A DNA stretch of 64,000 nucleotides, taken from the NCBI RefSeq assembly GCF_016097555.1, contig NC_054712.1, positions 36,616,806-36,680,805 of the forward strand, given 5' to 3'. Origin of the DNA: Gigantopelta aegis. Taxonomy: Eukaryota > Mollusca > Gastropoda > Neomphalida > Peltospiridae. Position numbers and translations under genes: made by a program. Within the stretch, counting starts at the first letter, position 1. The number at the start of each line of letters is the position of its first letter. This document shows, piece after piece, positions 13,001 through 22,462 of the stretch. The notes below the pieces were generated by a model, which saw nothing but the letters and a program-made list of their open reading frames with translations, searched no databases and was not told the origin of the DNA.

Positions 13001-16000
13001 AACCATAAAAGTGATATCCGGTGAAAAGTCATATTTTCACTGTATTTTAGCCACAGTGAAAATATAGAAATCATATTTACTTTTTTGTAAAAGATCATGA
13101 TTAAATTATCTCCCTTCTCCTTGTCTCTTCTTATTTAAGTTTGATGATTACCAATGAATCTGATCGTATTTGAAAAATAACAAAATGTAATTTAAACAAC
13201 TGTACCTATAAAAAGGGGATATTAAGTGCAATTAAGATAAAATATCTAAAATATAATGATGACACAATTTCCTGTCATGAGTATAAGTTAAAATTTAACA
13301 GTGTTCAATTTGTTTTCTTTTTGTGGGGTATTTTGGAGGATCGCTTTGTCAGGTATGTTTGCACAGCAGTATAATTAAATAAATGTTAATTTAATAATTA
13401 AATAAAGATAATTTTTATTCAAATGTCTTTTAAAAAGTCTATGGTCAAGTAAACTTTCTGGAAAAGTTCCATCAGAAGAAATATATCATGCCATTACGTG
13501 TTTTCAATAGGAAAAGCGAAATAATATTTTTTTAAATTAGGAAAGATGCATATAATAAATAGACTATTTCATGGTGTTTTTTCAAATGCGATTTTTATGT
13601 CAACTCGTGATGTGTGTAAACCATATTTTACTCATTGCTTCACAATTCGTGAAAATATGCTTTTCACACCTCACTCGTTGACATAAAAATTGTATTAAAA
13701 AAAATACACGAAATAGCCTCTATATATTTATTACATAATAAGCAGCATATCCAATAAAATAACATTTCCAAATTTCATAACGTTGTCGATTGGTGCAAAT
13801 TAATCAGTTCATATATGTATATATATGACTGTTTCACACAACAATTATCATATCTTTAAGTCATTAGTAATACTATGAATAGTGTGTAAAATGGTTTTGA
13901 CAGATGATATATATCAAATTGGAACAAAAGTGTAAGAGAAGGACAATAAGAGTAACTGGGTAGTTAATAAAATATTAAATTGTTTACAAAGTATTACAAC
14001 GTTTATGTCCATTTAGAAAGCTGCAGCTTGTGACAATTAAAAATGGTTTAACTTGGGACATAAACTGGAAATAATATGTAAATGGTAACATCTTCACTAT
14101 CCTCTTTCTATCTAATTTTACATACCAGAGAGTGACCACTTTAGGTGTCATGGCTTTCATGGGCAATCTGTACTTCCTAGCCAAACCAAAGTCAGCTGTA
14201 AAAACATTAAAATTAATTTGTTAAATACACATATATGTAGTCCTACATTTATTGTTATAAATGACAACACAATCACAGTGTTCGAGATTAACGGTATCCC
14301 GATATCCCAGGGATACCAGAATTTAATTTTGGATACCAGAATTCAATAATCCAGTATCCCACCAGGATACCATATAATGCTGTTGGGTTTCTTTAATCCT
14401 GCGTTTTTATTTTTCGCTGAAACAATGAAAGTAGTAATTTACTGGTGAAGTTAAGTAACAGTGTCGTCCAAGTTTGTTACGATGTTATTTATGAATTTCA
14501 TTTAAGTGGGATACTAAATTCTCAGGTGGGATACCAGATTTTGAAATGTTAGTATCCAACTGGGATAATGCCCCAAAATTTTTATCTCGAATACTGAATC
14601 ATAATAATTCTTGCAAAGTGAAGGAACCTAATAGTATACAAAAAATAGCACAACTTTTAACACGGAACATACATGAAAAAAGGATTATAAAATGTTTAAA
14701 TTTTTCATGCTAGATGCATTTTTATTCACCAAGTGTTTCATCAACTGTTATAATTAAACTGGCTGGGATCATGAAGTGATTTCAATGAAAATTCTTTGGC
14801 AATAGGATTCACAGCCTTTTACTGAATGTACCTAGTAAAGTGCAGTCATAAAAAATGTCCCCACTCAAATTTATATATTTTTTAGCATATAATTGTAAAT
14901 ACTACATGTATATAAACAGCTAGCGTATATAAACCATTGTAAACTTAATAGCTAGCAAATAAAAGATTGTAAATTTTAGTCATTTAACTTTATCACAAAG
15001 CAAGAAAGTTAAATTATTAAAAAAAGATGATATCTAACCTATTTTAATACAACCCTTATCAGTCATCAGGAGATTGGATACCTTCAAATCTCTGAAAATA
15101 CACAAAATGAAAGTACAGTGAAAAGTAATGTCCAGTTTATGGGGTATCTGGTTTAGAGAGGTTACGTTTTATTCTGATAATTTAAAAGGGACAGTGAAAA
15201 GTGTCAGGTTTCGAGGGAGTTCCGATTTACCGAGTCTTAGTTTTGAGGGATTTCTCTTTATATTAACTTGATTTATAAGTATTCAACATAAAAAAAAAAA
15301 AATTGGGTTTTTTAACGACACCACTATAGCACATTGATTTATTAATTGTCTACAGGATGTCAAATATTTGGCAATTTTGACATATAGTCTTAGAAAGGAA
15401 ACCTGCTACATTTTTCCATTATGAGCAAGGTACCTTTTATATGCACCATCCCACAGACAGGACAGCATATACCATGGCCTTTGCTATACCAGTCATGGTG
15501 CACTGGCTAGAACAAGAAATAGCCCAACAGGCCCCCTGATGGCTATCGATCCTAGATTTGAGGGTGAAGTAACTTCGACTTCTGCCCACCCTTTTTAATT
15601 ACTTTTTGTTCTGATGTGTTTATACATCTCTGAGTGACTTTATTTATAAATTTTCCAGGCAACATGCCTCCAAATCCCCCTACAGATTGCAATACCCTCT
15701 GGAAGCTCGACTCATTTGCCTTGAAAATCCTGGATCCCCCTTGTTTTACCATTGTTGCATGTACCTGTGAATTATGAAATTTTCATGGAGATATCGTAGA
15801 CCTTTCAAAAGCTGGATGCCAATACACTTCACCTGAATAATCAAAAGAAAAAAAGTTCAGCAGAAATGTTATAAATTATATTTCAAGTATATTCTATGCC
15901 TGATTCAACGGTATATATTTTTATATTATGATTATAGAATTGGCCAAAAGTTTAAAAATGTAATTGACACAAAATTCTTCCATTGTATTTTAACTCTCTG

Positions 16001-19000
16001 CCCCTTCATATCGAGAATCCTGCCCTATTTGTTAGTGTGGAACATCAGAAGTCTATAATGATTAAGCAGGCCCACAGGAATAACATTTGTTTGTTACAAG
16101 GCATTTTTGGGAGGGTACCGGGATACCAGAGCATTACCCAACTAAAAATATTTCTCTGTATGGCATTAAATTCCTAGTACAGTGGACTCTGTCTAAACCG
16201 GACTCACTTCGTACCGTCAAAACAATCCGGTTTACCTAGAGGACCGGTTTAGACAGAGTTCATCCAGAGTTATGGTTCTTGAATGATCGACAACTCGCGA
16301 TCAACAATGATGTTAGCAGGAACGAAATTTCACCGTTACGTTGCTCACACTTAGATCTTGACCGTGGGATGGTGCATTGTCAATAAATAACAGTATATTT
16401 CGTCGTTGTCGTCACATCTGTCTGTTAAGTTGTTGTAGCCAATCGCGAAACCGTTGAGATGTCATCCAAGTTTTGCTGTTGGCTGTCCAAGTGACATGTA
16501 GTGTGTCCTTGTTTATGTTCTTGAAACAACGAGGATTCTGTGCTTTACCAATCACCAAAGGTTTTAACTTTTCTCCCATTGAACTACAGCACAATAAAGC
16601 AGTTAATCTTTCTTTTGAAACTTTACCACCTTTCACCGCCTGGGTTTTATAAGCGAATGTTTTGTCGGGTAACGCTCGAAAGAACAATCCGGTCTCATCA
16701 AAGTTGAAGATATCTATTTATACATGCGTTAGGTTGGCAAGTATAACTCACCGAATTCATAAGAGTGAAATCAGTTAGGTATCAACACACACACCAATAT
16801 TAATCTGATTGATCTCACGTCCTACTGCAATAAGAGTAAACTTCACACGAGTGCGATTACATTTTGTATTTGATCTTGCGACAGCGTCCTGATTACTTGG
16901 CAATTGACGATCATTGTTCGACTAATTAAGCAGCCCGTCATTCAGTCAAATCCCAATCCGGTGTAGACAGAGGTAATTAATGCATGAACGGTTCTTTCGT
17001 TCTTGATTTTTGATCCATAGTCCGGAGTAGACAAAATACGGATTAGGCAGAGATTTATACCTAAGCAATAAACGGTAGCTGGACGGGGCTTTAGAAATGG
17101 ACCGGTTTATGCAGAGATCCGGATTACACAGAATCCAGTTTAGACAGACTCCACTGTATCTGGATAATAAACCTGCAGTGACTTTGGGTTATAATATTCA
17201 GTTATTTTAACATGGTTGTTTTTTTAATATATGCTGGTCAAAAAAAGTTAATTTTGGAGTCCTCAAGTGGCCAAGGGGATTACTGGTCCTCAAGTTCCTA
17301 TAAACCTGTTGAGAGTTACCTGTGATTCTGAAAATGGAGCTGCCATGTTGTCAAGCAAAGACGCCAAGTCCTGTTCACAATACTCCATCACCAGAAAAAT
17401 ACTAAAAAAATTAAACAAAGTATATGATATGTACCTCAAAAACACAATAAACACAGCTATAGTGTCATGATACCTATTTATAAATAAAAGTTGAAATAAT
17501 GATAAAAAGCTGTCAACACTATCGAAGTTAAATAAAGGTAATTTTTCGGCAATTTTGATCAAATTGAATTTAATGTATGAAAATGATTTGCTGCAAAAAA
17601 AAAAACCTGAAAATCACTCCTGAGCTATAAATTGATGAAAAAAAAGGAATCATTTATCATTAAAAACAAATTGAATGAATGAATGTTTAACGACACCCCA
17701 GCACGAAAAATACATCAGCTATTGGGTGTCAAACTTAGTAAATGCAAAACATAAATATTAAAAACGAAGTCTTTTTATTAATGAAGCTGAAAGTACATAT
17801 ATAGATACCTGTCGAAGCTCTTCCCAACAACAACTTCTTTCATCTCCACAATATTATCATGCCGCAGATTCAACAAAATGTTGATTTCTCGCAGACCGCT
17901 GATGGGGATTCCTGAAATCATCATCATTAACACTGAAACTATTTACAATACAGTTATAAAAAAATTCACTATGCTAATAGCTTTTATTGGTTATTTTGAT
18001 TATTAGTTTCTAATGTGGTTGAGTTTGTTTTTTGGGTGTTTTTATTTTTTAATTTTATTTTTTTTAAATTGGGGGGGGGGGGGGGGGGGGGGTTGGTAGT
18101 TGTAAATAATGGATGTGGTAGTGAATTAGAAGTATGTGTTTCTCTGTTTGCATGAAAGCATTACTTATTTTTTAATTATATATTTAAAATGGCTGCTTGT
18201 GTATGTTAACTAAACTAAAATCAGGGCTAGCTCTGGCATTCACCAAATTCGCCAATTGTGAATTTCAAAAACAATTGGCGAAATTTATTCTAATTTGGCA
18301 AAATAATTTCATGAAATAAATGATATTTTGTTGGAAAATAAATGGGTTTCTGCAGTTTTTGGAGTATAATTAATAATTTGGCGAAATTTTCGGCTGACCC
18401 ACAGTTAGCCCTGAAAATATTCACAATAAATTATTATAATTGTAACTTTTACAGCACTAACTTTTATAAAAAGAATAACCAATATTTCGGGTTTTCAGAG
18501 AATGAAAAAATGTCTAGACTATCTATATGTAGGTTACAAGAATATCTAAAAAATAAAAATTGCATAAAATTTTAAGTACTAAATGTTTTTGTTTTTTTTA
18601 CACATTCTACTATTATTTCATAAATTAAGTAGGCCTACAATGTACATTGTCTTTTCTGTTCCACTATTTATTCAATGTCCGTGCCAAATATCAGAAACCT
18701 GTCAAATGTTTTAAGATACATAAAGCAAGATACAGTCGAAAGAGCATGATTTAAAAAAAAACCCACCCTAAAACATCTAATTGCAAATTTAAATCCATAT
18801 AACTTCCTACCATCTTTTTCCCTTTCCATCCTCATTTTTTTGAGAGCCACCACTTTGTTTGTGCGTGTATCTCTGGCTCTGTCTGTAACGAAAATAACCA
18901 TGTCAGAATAACAGTCGTTGACATTTACTTGATATGCCATATGCAGGGTATATACTGGTGTATGACATTGCATATTCAAACAAATTATTTACTAGTTATA

Positions 19001-21207
19001 TAATGATAGCAAGAACATATATACTAGGTACATTCAGGTATTCAGACTATTGTAGGCATTTATTTAAATTTGGATTCTTGCTATCTTTATAATATTATTT
19101 AAGAAATAACAGATTAATTTCTGTCATTTACAACCTGATTTTTATGCTTAAATTCAAATAAGGTTCAAGCATGCCGTCCTGGGCAAGGCTAGTTGTTAGT
19201 GGTTAGTGCCCTACTGGGCAGCTAAAATTCAATCTGCATGAGGTTAGAGGTGGTAGTCAGTGGCGTAGCATGGGTTGCCAGTGCCCAGGGCAAGGCAAGT
19301 ATTGCACCCCCTAACCAGTGGACCGTTAGCACTCCCCGAGTCCCTTCCACCGCCCCGGTGGCCCCGCCCACACTATGCCACTGCCCAACCCTTTCCTGTC
19401 CTGCCCACGCTACACCACTGCTGGTACTGTGATAAATGTTTACAGTTTGCTTTAACAACATCACTAGAGAACATTTAGTTATTAATCATTGGTTATTGTA
19501 TGTCATACATATACATCTGATAATTCTGATAAGCATGAATAGTCATCAGCAACAGGGAATCTTTTACTTGCTCCTTCCAACAGACAGTGCTGGTACATAA
19601 ATAATTTTAGGCATAGAATTTGATTTTTTTTTTTTTTACAGGATTCTGGCAGAATTGTAAAAATTATGTAATGTGTATATATTTTAGGATTTCATTTCTT
19701 AATGTTATGTTTCCGAACCAAATCTAGGATTCTTGGAAGTAGACATTCCTGTTAAATTTGCAGCCTGAATTTCTAAACTCATAAACAAAGAAAGAAAGAA
19801 AGAAATGTATTATTTAACAGTGCACTCAACACATTTTATTTCCGGTTATATGGCGTCAGACATACAGTTAAGGACCACACAGATATTGAGAGAGGAAACC
19901 TGCTGTCGCCACTTCATGGGCTACTCTTTCCATTTAGCAGCAAGGAATCTTTTATATGCACCATCTCACAGACAGGGTAGTACATACCACGGCCTTTGAT
20001 ATACCAGTCGTGGTGCACTGGCTGGAACGAGAACTTGGAAGTACAGATTCCTGTTAAATTTGCAGGTGAAATTTCTGAACTCACAAACAATGCCGTATGT
20101 TCCTTCTCCGACTCTGTTTAACTTCTCAAAATCTATCACTGACCGACATTTTCCCAGCTGAAAGAAAAAAAAAAATTTGAACAACTTTTAACATTCATGA
20201 AAATAACTTGAATTTTTTTTTTTTTGATAATCATATTAAATGTTTTTAAAATGGAACACCTAGTCAAATGTTTCTGTGGCACATGCAGGTCATACATAAA
20301 AACCTTAATAGCCACATTGGGGAATGCATTTGAAAACTTATTTCAACAATAGTTTTAAAAACATGTACATGCACCACTCACAATTCAAGTCGGCATTCAA
20401 CAATGCCAATGTAAAAGTAAGTAAACTTAATTAAAGAGACAGACCCAAGTTTTTAAACACTACAGCATATTATTTACCATCAGAGCCATTTATGATCAAT
20501 GAAATCAAACATTACTTATATTTTATTCTTTGGATTATCCATTTCTGTAGAACCGAAGTGTTTCTGGTCATCCTGGTGTTTCTAATACTAAAAAAACATT
20601 TCTCATATTTTTAAAAATGCATGTGCGTCTGAGAAATAGTGGTTTATTGAGTTCTAGTCTATTTTTAAGGATATTTCCAGTTTCAACATCACAAACTCTT
20701 CTTTCACTCTATTTTAACTTTATCCAAATAAGTTACAGGTTTGTAAATTAACTAAACTTAGTGTCCATTATTATGAGTTAAAACTAGGGTATGCGCCTTT
20801 AACATTAGCAATTTTTTTTTGGGGTCAACACAACTTCAGTGAAGAAATACATTTGCTAGTATAAATATTTATAATACAAATTCCAAGGCAGAGTGTATTT
20901 TAGCTGAAGCAAACTACTTTTGCTGATTAATATTATAGTACTTATATTTATTTTTGGTACTTAAGGCAAAATTTTAGGTTACAAGGGCTGCACATGTATA
21001 TCTTTTAAGAATTCAATATAGTACCATAGACATTGTAAACACATATGATAACTTGACATTTACATTGCATGGGAATGGAAAGGACTGAATAAGTTTTACC
21101 CTTGCTGAGTCTGGCATTTCCATCCACTCTCCAGTGAGAATAGACATAAAACATGGCTTCTCCTGACTCAAACTTCGGCGATATCGTTCAACACCTTCAG
21201 ACACCAT
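3997..21207 (-). CDS. CDK10: Cyclin-dependent kinase 10, 16 coding exons
   Basis: CDC2-related Ser/Thr kinase; the family is nuclear, partners cyclin M and acts in cell-cycle and ETS2 control (established knowledge). Coding exons in transcript order: 21207-21100, 20157-20085, 18882-18811, 17911-17809, 17401-17320, 15832-15765, 15091-15039, 14195-14126, 12886-12827, 10591-10468, 9412-9363, 7811-7722, 6259-6207, 5381-5303, 4864-4807, 4017-3997. All phases join, giving 387 codons; human CDK10 is about 360. Seen: glycine loop GEGTYG 53-58, VALKK with K75, PISGLRE helix 87-93, HRD 168-170 split between exons 6 and 7, DFG 188-190, activation segment [14 protein letters not shown]. The start ATG follows an in-frame stop. 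Intron 12 has a GC donor. Exons 1-13 are firm; the tail (exons 14-16, ending AKKPKV) is tentative, because exon 14 needs a weak GTGTGT donor and the tail is not conserved. Intron sequence is full of SINEs and MITEs. Confidence 0.93.
4288..4784 (+). mobile_element. SINE family IV with intact target duplication and a nested insert
   Basis: The head starts CCGGCCTTGGTGGCGCAGTG (box A) and the end reads ACAGCATGCTTGAACCTTAA. Flanked by an 18 bp target duplication with one difference (AAGTTAAAAGGTTAATAC at 4270-4287, AAGTTGAAAGGTTAATAC at 4785-4802). Interrupted by a second element at about 4410-4653. It lies in CDK10 intron 15, abutting the exon 15 donor. Confidence 0.85.
4410..4653 (-). mobile_element. 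Element related to the 47.2 kb long-TIR transposon, nested
   Basis: The minus strand starts CAATCTGATTAAAATTAGCT and shares ACATTTCATCTATAAATAAT-, CTTCGCCTTTTATA- and GGGAGCATACAAATTCTAAA-like segments with 47193-47785. Possible 6 bp target duplication GGTGTA on both sides. The opposite terminal repeat is missing or diverged. Confidence 0.6.
4807..4864 (-). CDS. CDK10: CDK10 exon 15 (tentative tail exon)
   Basis: A strong acceptor (TTTTTTTCTTCAG) and donor (TCT|GTAAGT) bound 58 bases encoding [19 protein letters not shown] in the frame required by both neighbours. The sequence is not conserved with vertebrates, so support is splice signals and phase only. A SINE target duplication overlaps donor positions +5 and +6. 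Confidence 0.5.
4909..5140 (-). mobile_element. SINE, tail A, 5' part lost
   Basis: Minus-strand copy with the tail ATAAAACATTCATTC, the core, and loss of the tRNA head. In CDK10 intron 14. Confidence 0.75.
5303..5381 (-). CDS. CDK10: CDK10 exon 14
   Basis: Encodes [18 protein letters not shown] and ADSQKEE. The CEPExMPxFPxHR motif is conserved. The right end is uncertain: donor CA|GTGTGT joins in frame to exon 15; without splicing the frame stops at 5280-5278 after CVLFNYS. Confidence 0.8.
6207..6259 (-). CDS. CDK10: CDK10 exon 13
   Basis: Encodes [17 protein letters not shown], matching the ATAxxCLxSSYFxEKPL segment at the end of the kinase domain. Acceptor TTTCAG, donor C|GTATGT. Confidence 0.9.
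6385..6705 (+). mobile_element. Full-length SINE, head I with tail A
   Basis: GGGCGGGACGTAGCCCAGTG (box A) and GGATCGATTCCCG (box B-like) in the tRNA head, then the shared core and the tail ending GTCGTTAAATAAAACTTTTC. In CDK10 intron 12, antisense to the gene; a TACATGTGCATTGATTGTTTC sequence occurs on both sides (near 6360 and 6711), consistent with a target duplication. Confidence 0.9.
7722..7811 (-). CDS. CDK10: CDK10 exon 12, GC donor
   Basis: Encodes [19 protein letters not shown] and [10 protein letters not shown]. The only donor that keeps frame and the conserved VKR|ATA junction is AAAAG|GCAAGT, a GC-AG intron with an otherwise optimal U1 match. Confidence 0.92.
7868..8062 (-). mobile_element. 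SINE, tail B, truncated
   Basis: Tail B signature TTGTTTAACAACACCACTAG and TTATTAATCATCGGCTATTG, followed by the core to CCAGTCATGGTGGC. Confidence 0.8.
8183..8330. repeat. GCTAGTG-type interspersed repeat
   Basis: GGTTAGACAAATCCACTAAC ... GGCTAGTGAATTTTTGGTC ... GCACTAGCCAAAGCTAGTGA. Relatives at 27000-27345, 56215-56330 and 60290-60345 share the GACAAATCC and CTAGTG motifs. Confidence 0.5.
8453..8819 (-). mobile_element. SINE, head II with tail A, 17 bp target duplication
   Basis: Perfect direct repeat ACCAGCATAATCACAGA at 8436-8452 and 8820-8836. The tail end AAAGAAAGAAAGAAATATTT and most of head II are present, but the head stops at GATGGCCTA, so the copy is 5' truncated. Confidence 0.92.
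8930..9022 (-). mobile_element. SINE tail B fragment
   Basis: GTTTGTTTTGTTTAACGATA and TTATTAATCATCGGCTATTG; nothing of core or head. Confidence 0.75.
9363..9412 (-). CDS. CDK10: CDK10 exon 11 (50 nt)
   Basis: Encodes [16 protein letters not shown] plus two bases of a Pro codon. The acceptor TATTTCAG is only about 10 bases from the start of a 13-copy minisatellite. Donor CC|GTAAGT. Confidence 0.9.
9421..10112. repeat. 13-copy minisatellite in CDK10 intron 10
   Basis: Unit of 52 bp (TCAGAATGGAAGTAGCTGAG ... AAATGTTTTATCATTTAA) alternates with a 53 bp variant (GCTGAAGG, GCTGACGG or GCTAAAGG), giving a 105 bp dimer order. It begins about 10 bases from the exon 11 acceptor. Confidence 0.97.
10468..10591 (-). 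CDS. CDK10: CDK10 exon 10
   Basis: Encodes [36 protein letters not shown] and DSIWP. The [10 protein letters not shown] stretch is diagnostic. Donor CCT|GTAAGT in phase 0. Confidence 0.95.
11025..11417 (-). mobile_element. Full-length SINE, head II with tail A, nested in another SINE
   Basis: Ends in head II (CACGACGCCACCGAGGCCGG). The tail B SINE it entered is split: GTTTGTTTTGTTTA lies at about 11006-11019 and TTTGTTTAATGACACCACTA resumes at 11418, so TTTGTTTA is the likely target duplication. Confidence 0.88.
11418..11728 (-). mobile_element. SINE, tail B, host of the preceding insertion
   Basis: Tail B, a degenerate core (GGATCTTTTATATACACTTT, CACAGACAGGATAGCACATA) and a decayed head (CCAACTGAGCTAAATCATGT). 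Confidence 0.8.
12138..12355 (+). mobile_element. SINE, tail B, 5' truncated
   Basis: Core CTGTCTGTGGGATGGTGCAT then AATTACCAAATGTTTGACAT and GTGTGCTCCAGTGGTGTTGT. Confidence 0.82.
12430..12814. mobile_element. piggyBac-like MITE, complete
   Basis: 385 bp with inverted ends AGGGACATTCCTGAGTTTGC and (inward from the right) AGGGACATTCCTGAGTTTGC, bounded by TTAA at 12426-12429 and 12815-12818. No coding capacity. It lies in CDK10 intron 9 right after the exon 9 donor. Relatives at 44495-44877 and 62894-63253. Confidence 0.9.
12827..12886 (-). CDS. CDK10: CDK10 exon 9, SPE motif
   Basis: Encodes [19 protein letters not shown]. The acceptor is AAACAG. The donor TG|GTAAGT is followed 12 bases into the intron by a TTAA-flanked MITE (12430-12814). 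Confidence 0.94.
13562..13722. repeat. Foldback repeat, arms about 65 bp, imperfect
   Basis: CTATTTCATGGTGTTTTTTC ... ATTTTTATGTCAACTCGTGA on the left mirrors CTCGTTGACATAAAAATTGT ... ATACACGAAATAG on the right. In CDK10 intron 8. Confidence 0.75.
14126..14195 (-). CDS. CDK10: CDK10 exon 8, DFG and T-loop
   Basis: Encodes [19 protein letters not shown] and VTL, reaching the first bases of Trp210. The donor TG|GTATGT is strong, and reading past it gives a false extension. Confidence 0.95.
14277..14597. mobile_element. MITE with CAGTGTTCGAGAT ends
   Basis: Left end CAGTGTTCGAGATTAACGGT; right end read inward CAGTATTCGAGATAAAAATT. Internal GGGATACCAGA-type motifs recur. AATCA on both sides may be the target duplication. 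A relative lies at 22463-22622. Confidence 0.65.
15039..15091 (-). CDS. CDK10: CDK10 exon 7, catalytic loop
   Basis: Encodes (R)[17 protein letters not shown]. It holds catalytic Asp170, Lys172 and metal-binding Asn175. Acceptor TTTCAG, donor G|GTTAGA. Confidence 0.93.
15300..15556 (-). mobile_element. SINE, tail B, head truncated
   Basis: TTTTTTAACGACACCACTAT, core with TTTTATATGCACCATCCCAC, ending GATGGCTATCGATCCTAG. Confidence 0.83.
15765..15832 (-). CDS. CDK10: CDK10 exon 6
   Basis: Encodes [17 protein letters not shown] and NFIIH, ending in the first two bases of the Arg codon of HRD. Acceptor ATTCAG, donor AG|GTACAT. Confidence 0.93.
16180..17156 (-). mobile_element. Tigger/pogo-like DNA transposon, deletion derivative
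   Basis: 977 bp in CDK10 intron 5 flanked by TA (16178-16179 and 17157-17158). The ends are inverted: CAGTGGACTCTGTCTAAACC on the left and CAGTGGAGTCTGTCTAAACT read inward from the right. Subterminal copies of a CCGGTTTAGACAGAG-like motif recur inside both ends. A minus-strand fragment at 16687-16412 ([40 protein letters not shown]) matches the start of the DDE_1 endonuclease domain of pogo/CENP-B-like transposases. Helix-turn-helix and most of the catalytic domain are missing. Confidence 0.88.
17320..17401 (-). CDS. CDK10: CDK10 exon 5, hinge region
   Basis: Encodes [18 protein letters not shown] and [19 protein letters not shown] is characteristic of CDK10/CDK11. The acceptor is a T-rich TTTTTTTAG and the donor CAG|GTAACT. 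Confidence 0.94.
17809..17911 (-). CDS. CDK10: CDK10 exon 4, PISGLRE helix
   Basis: Encodes [18 protein letters not shown] and [22 protein letters not shown] is the family-specific equivalent of PSTAIRE and gave CDK10 its old name PISSLRE. Acceptor TTTCAG, donor AG|GTATCT. Confidence 0.94.
18222..18414. mobile_element. Short MITE
   Basis: Inverted ends CAGGGCTAGCTCTGG and (inward from right) CAGGGCTAACTGTGG around about 190 bp with repeated TTGGCGAAATTT motifs. Target duplication not clear. In CDK10 intron 3; a 24-base G tract lies at 18069-18092. Confidence 0.55.
18811..18882 (-). CDS. CDK10: CDK10 exon 3, ATP-binding lysine
   Basis: Encodes [15 protein letters not shown] and MRMEREKDG. 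The catalytic lysine of VALKK is here (K75). Acceptor TTACAG, donor G|GTAGGA. Confidence 0.92.
19259..19421. mobile_element. MITE with GTGGCGTAGC ends
   Basis: Left CAGTGGCGTAGCATGGG and right, read inward, CAGTGGTGTAGCGTGGGCAG. Unusually GC-rich for the window. Open frames across it are not coding. Confidence 0.6.
19446..19600 (-). mobile_element. SINE tail B fragment
   Basis: TTAACAACATCACTAGAGAA, TTAATCATTGGTTATTGTAT and a decayed core. Confidence 0.65.
19792..20034 (-). mobile_element. SINE, tail A, head lost
   Basis: AAAGAAAGAAAGAAATGTAT tail through GTGCACTGGCTGGAACGAGA. It ends about 50 bp from the exon 2 donor of CDK10; TGGAAGTA(C)AGATTCCTGTTAAA flanks it on both sides (near 19733 and 20036). 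Confidence 0.85.
20085..20157 (-). CDS. CDK10: CDK10 exon 2, glycine-rich loop
   Basis: The acceptor TTTCAG precedes [19 protein letters not shown] and the rest of the loop TYGIV. The donor T|GTGAGT splits Tyr61. This matches the LGRCRSV...GEGTYGIVY segment of vertebrate CDK10. A tail A SINE lies immediately downstream in intron 2 (19792-20034). Confidence 0.93.
20435..20798. mobile_element. Second TTAA-flanked MITE family
   Basis: 364 bp between TTAA 20431-20434 and 20799-20802. The ends AGAGACAGACCCAAGTTTTT and (inward) AGGCGCATACCCTAGTTTTA match at most positions. In CDK10 intron 1. Confidence 0.6.
21100..21207 (-). CDS. CDK10: CDK10 exon 1 (start exon)
   Basis: Encodes residues 1-36, beginning [11 protein letters not shown] and ending MPDSAR. 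ATG is at 21207-21205. An in-frame TAA lies a few codons upstream (GAC TAA AGT), so no longer N-terminus is open in this exon. The donor reads AGG|GTAAAA in phase 0. An unseen 5' UTR exon is possible. Confidence 0.85.
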
Positions 21208-21276
21208 TATGATGGGTGCATCTGTTTTCAAACTTTAGTCTTCATTAAAGTTCTGAAGCTCATGTCATGGTGCTGT

Positions 21277-21650
21277 AAAAGAAAGAAAATGTTTTATTTA
21301 ACGACGCACTCAACACATTTTGTTTACGGTTATATGGCATCAGACATATGTTATGGACCACACAGATATAGGTCTGGGATCGATCCCTTCAGTGGACCCA
21401 TTGGGCTATTTCTCATCACAGCCAGTGCATCACGACTGGTATATCAAAGGCTGTGGTATGTGCTATCCTGTCTGTGGGACGGTGCATATAAAAGATCCCT
21501 TGCTGCTAATTGGAAAGAGTAGCCCATGAAGTGGCGACAGTGGGTTTCCTCTCTCAATATCTGTGTGGTTCTTAACCATATGCCTGATGCCGTATAACTA
21601 ATTAAAATGTTTTGAGTGCATCGTTAAATAAAACATTTCTTTCTTTCAAT
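21277..21650. mobile_element. Inverted SINE pair just upstream of CDK10
   Basis: 21277-21368 is a minus-strand tail A; 21369-21650 is a plus-strand SINE beginning inside the head (GGTCTGGGATCGATCCCTTC) and ending TAAAACATTTCTTTCTTTC. Tails face outward, so single-stranded copies could pair over about 90 bp. It lies 70 bp 5' of the CDK10 start codon. Confidence 0.85.
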
Positions 21651-21777
21651 CATGTGTCAGTACATGTAGTTCGAATATCATTAAAACAGTTCATAAGTAA
21701 AAGGTTTAATTATAACAAAAATGTTGGATTACTGCCCTACACCGAGTACAGTAAGCAAAGATTCCCACTCAATACTT

Positions 21778-21937
21778 ACAGGATATTAAACAAGCTTCCA
21801 TTTTCATATCATGTTTATGTCCCGAGTGAAATAATTTTTAATTGTCGTGAGCTTTAGCAAGTGATCATGAAAATTATTCCACAAAGGACATAAACATGAT
21901 ATGAAATGGTACTGAGTTTAATATCCTAGTATTCCTA
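21778..21937. repeat. Foldback repeat between CDK10 and NDUFS3
   Basis: ACAGGATATTAAAC ... CATTTTCATATCATGTTTAT mirrors ATAAACATGATATGAAATGG ... GTTTAATATCCTAG, arms about 70 bp with a short centre. Confidence 0.8.
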
Positions 21938-22462
21938 CATGTATTTATTACCCATAATCAATCTTAATTTATATCACTCAACTTGTTTGGTTGATGTTCC
22001 CCTAAAGTTGTAGTGTGCCAATCGATGACGTAACAAAGTGTTACATCCCACTTGACGTTCTAGTCACTTTGATATGTACCAAAATATATTTAACCATATG
22101 GATAATAAAAAAATAATCCTACATGTATGTTTGATATTAAATACCTCTATATTGATAATTTTCTATTTCACTTACAACAAATATTTCACTTATTAATCAC
22201 TAAAACACACACTTACAGGAAGAAACTTGACAGCATTTCTTTTCAACAATGTTTCGGTTAAGTACATAGGTCACGTGTCTTGTTGGGTTTTTTCCTGTAG
22301 TGTGAAGTTTAGTGATTAACGACAGAGTACTCATGCTAAATAAATAATAAGTGTTCTCACTGGGTGAAAATTAAAGAAGGACGACTGCATGATCCCACTG
22401 CCCCTCCCTTCAAAAAACCCCCAAAACATAAAATTATCTTTTTTAAATTGGGTTACTGTATA

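Noticed and set aside
19222..19478. Overlapping GC-rich open frames on both strands
   Set aside because: They lie within a MITE with GTGGCGTAGC ends and have no recognisable domain.
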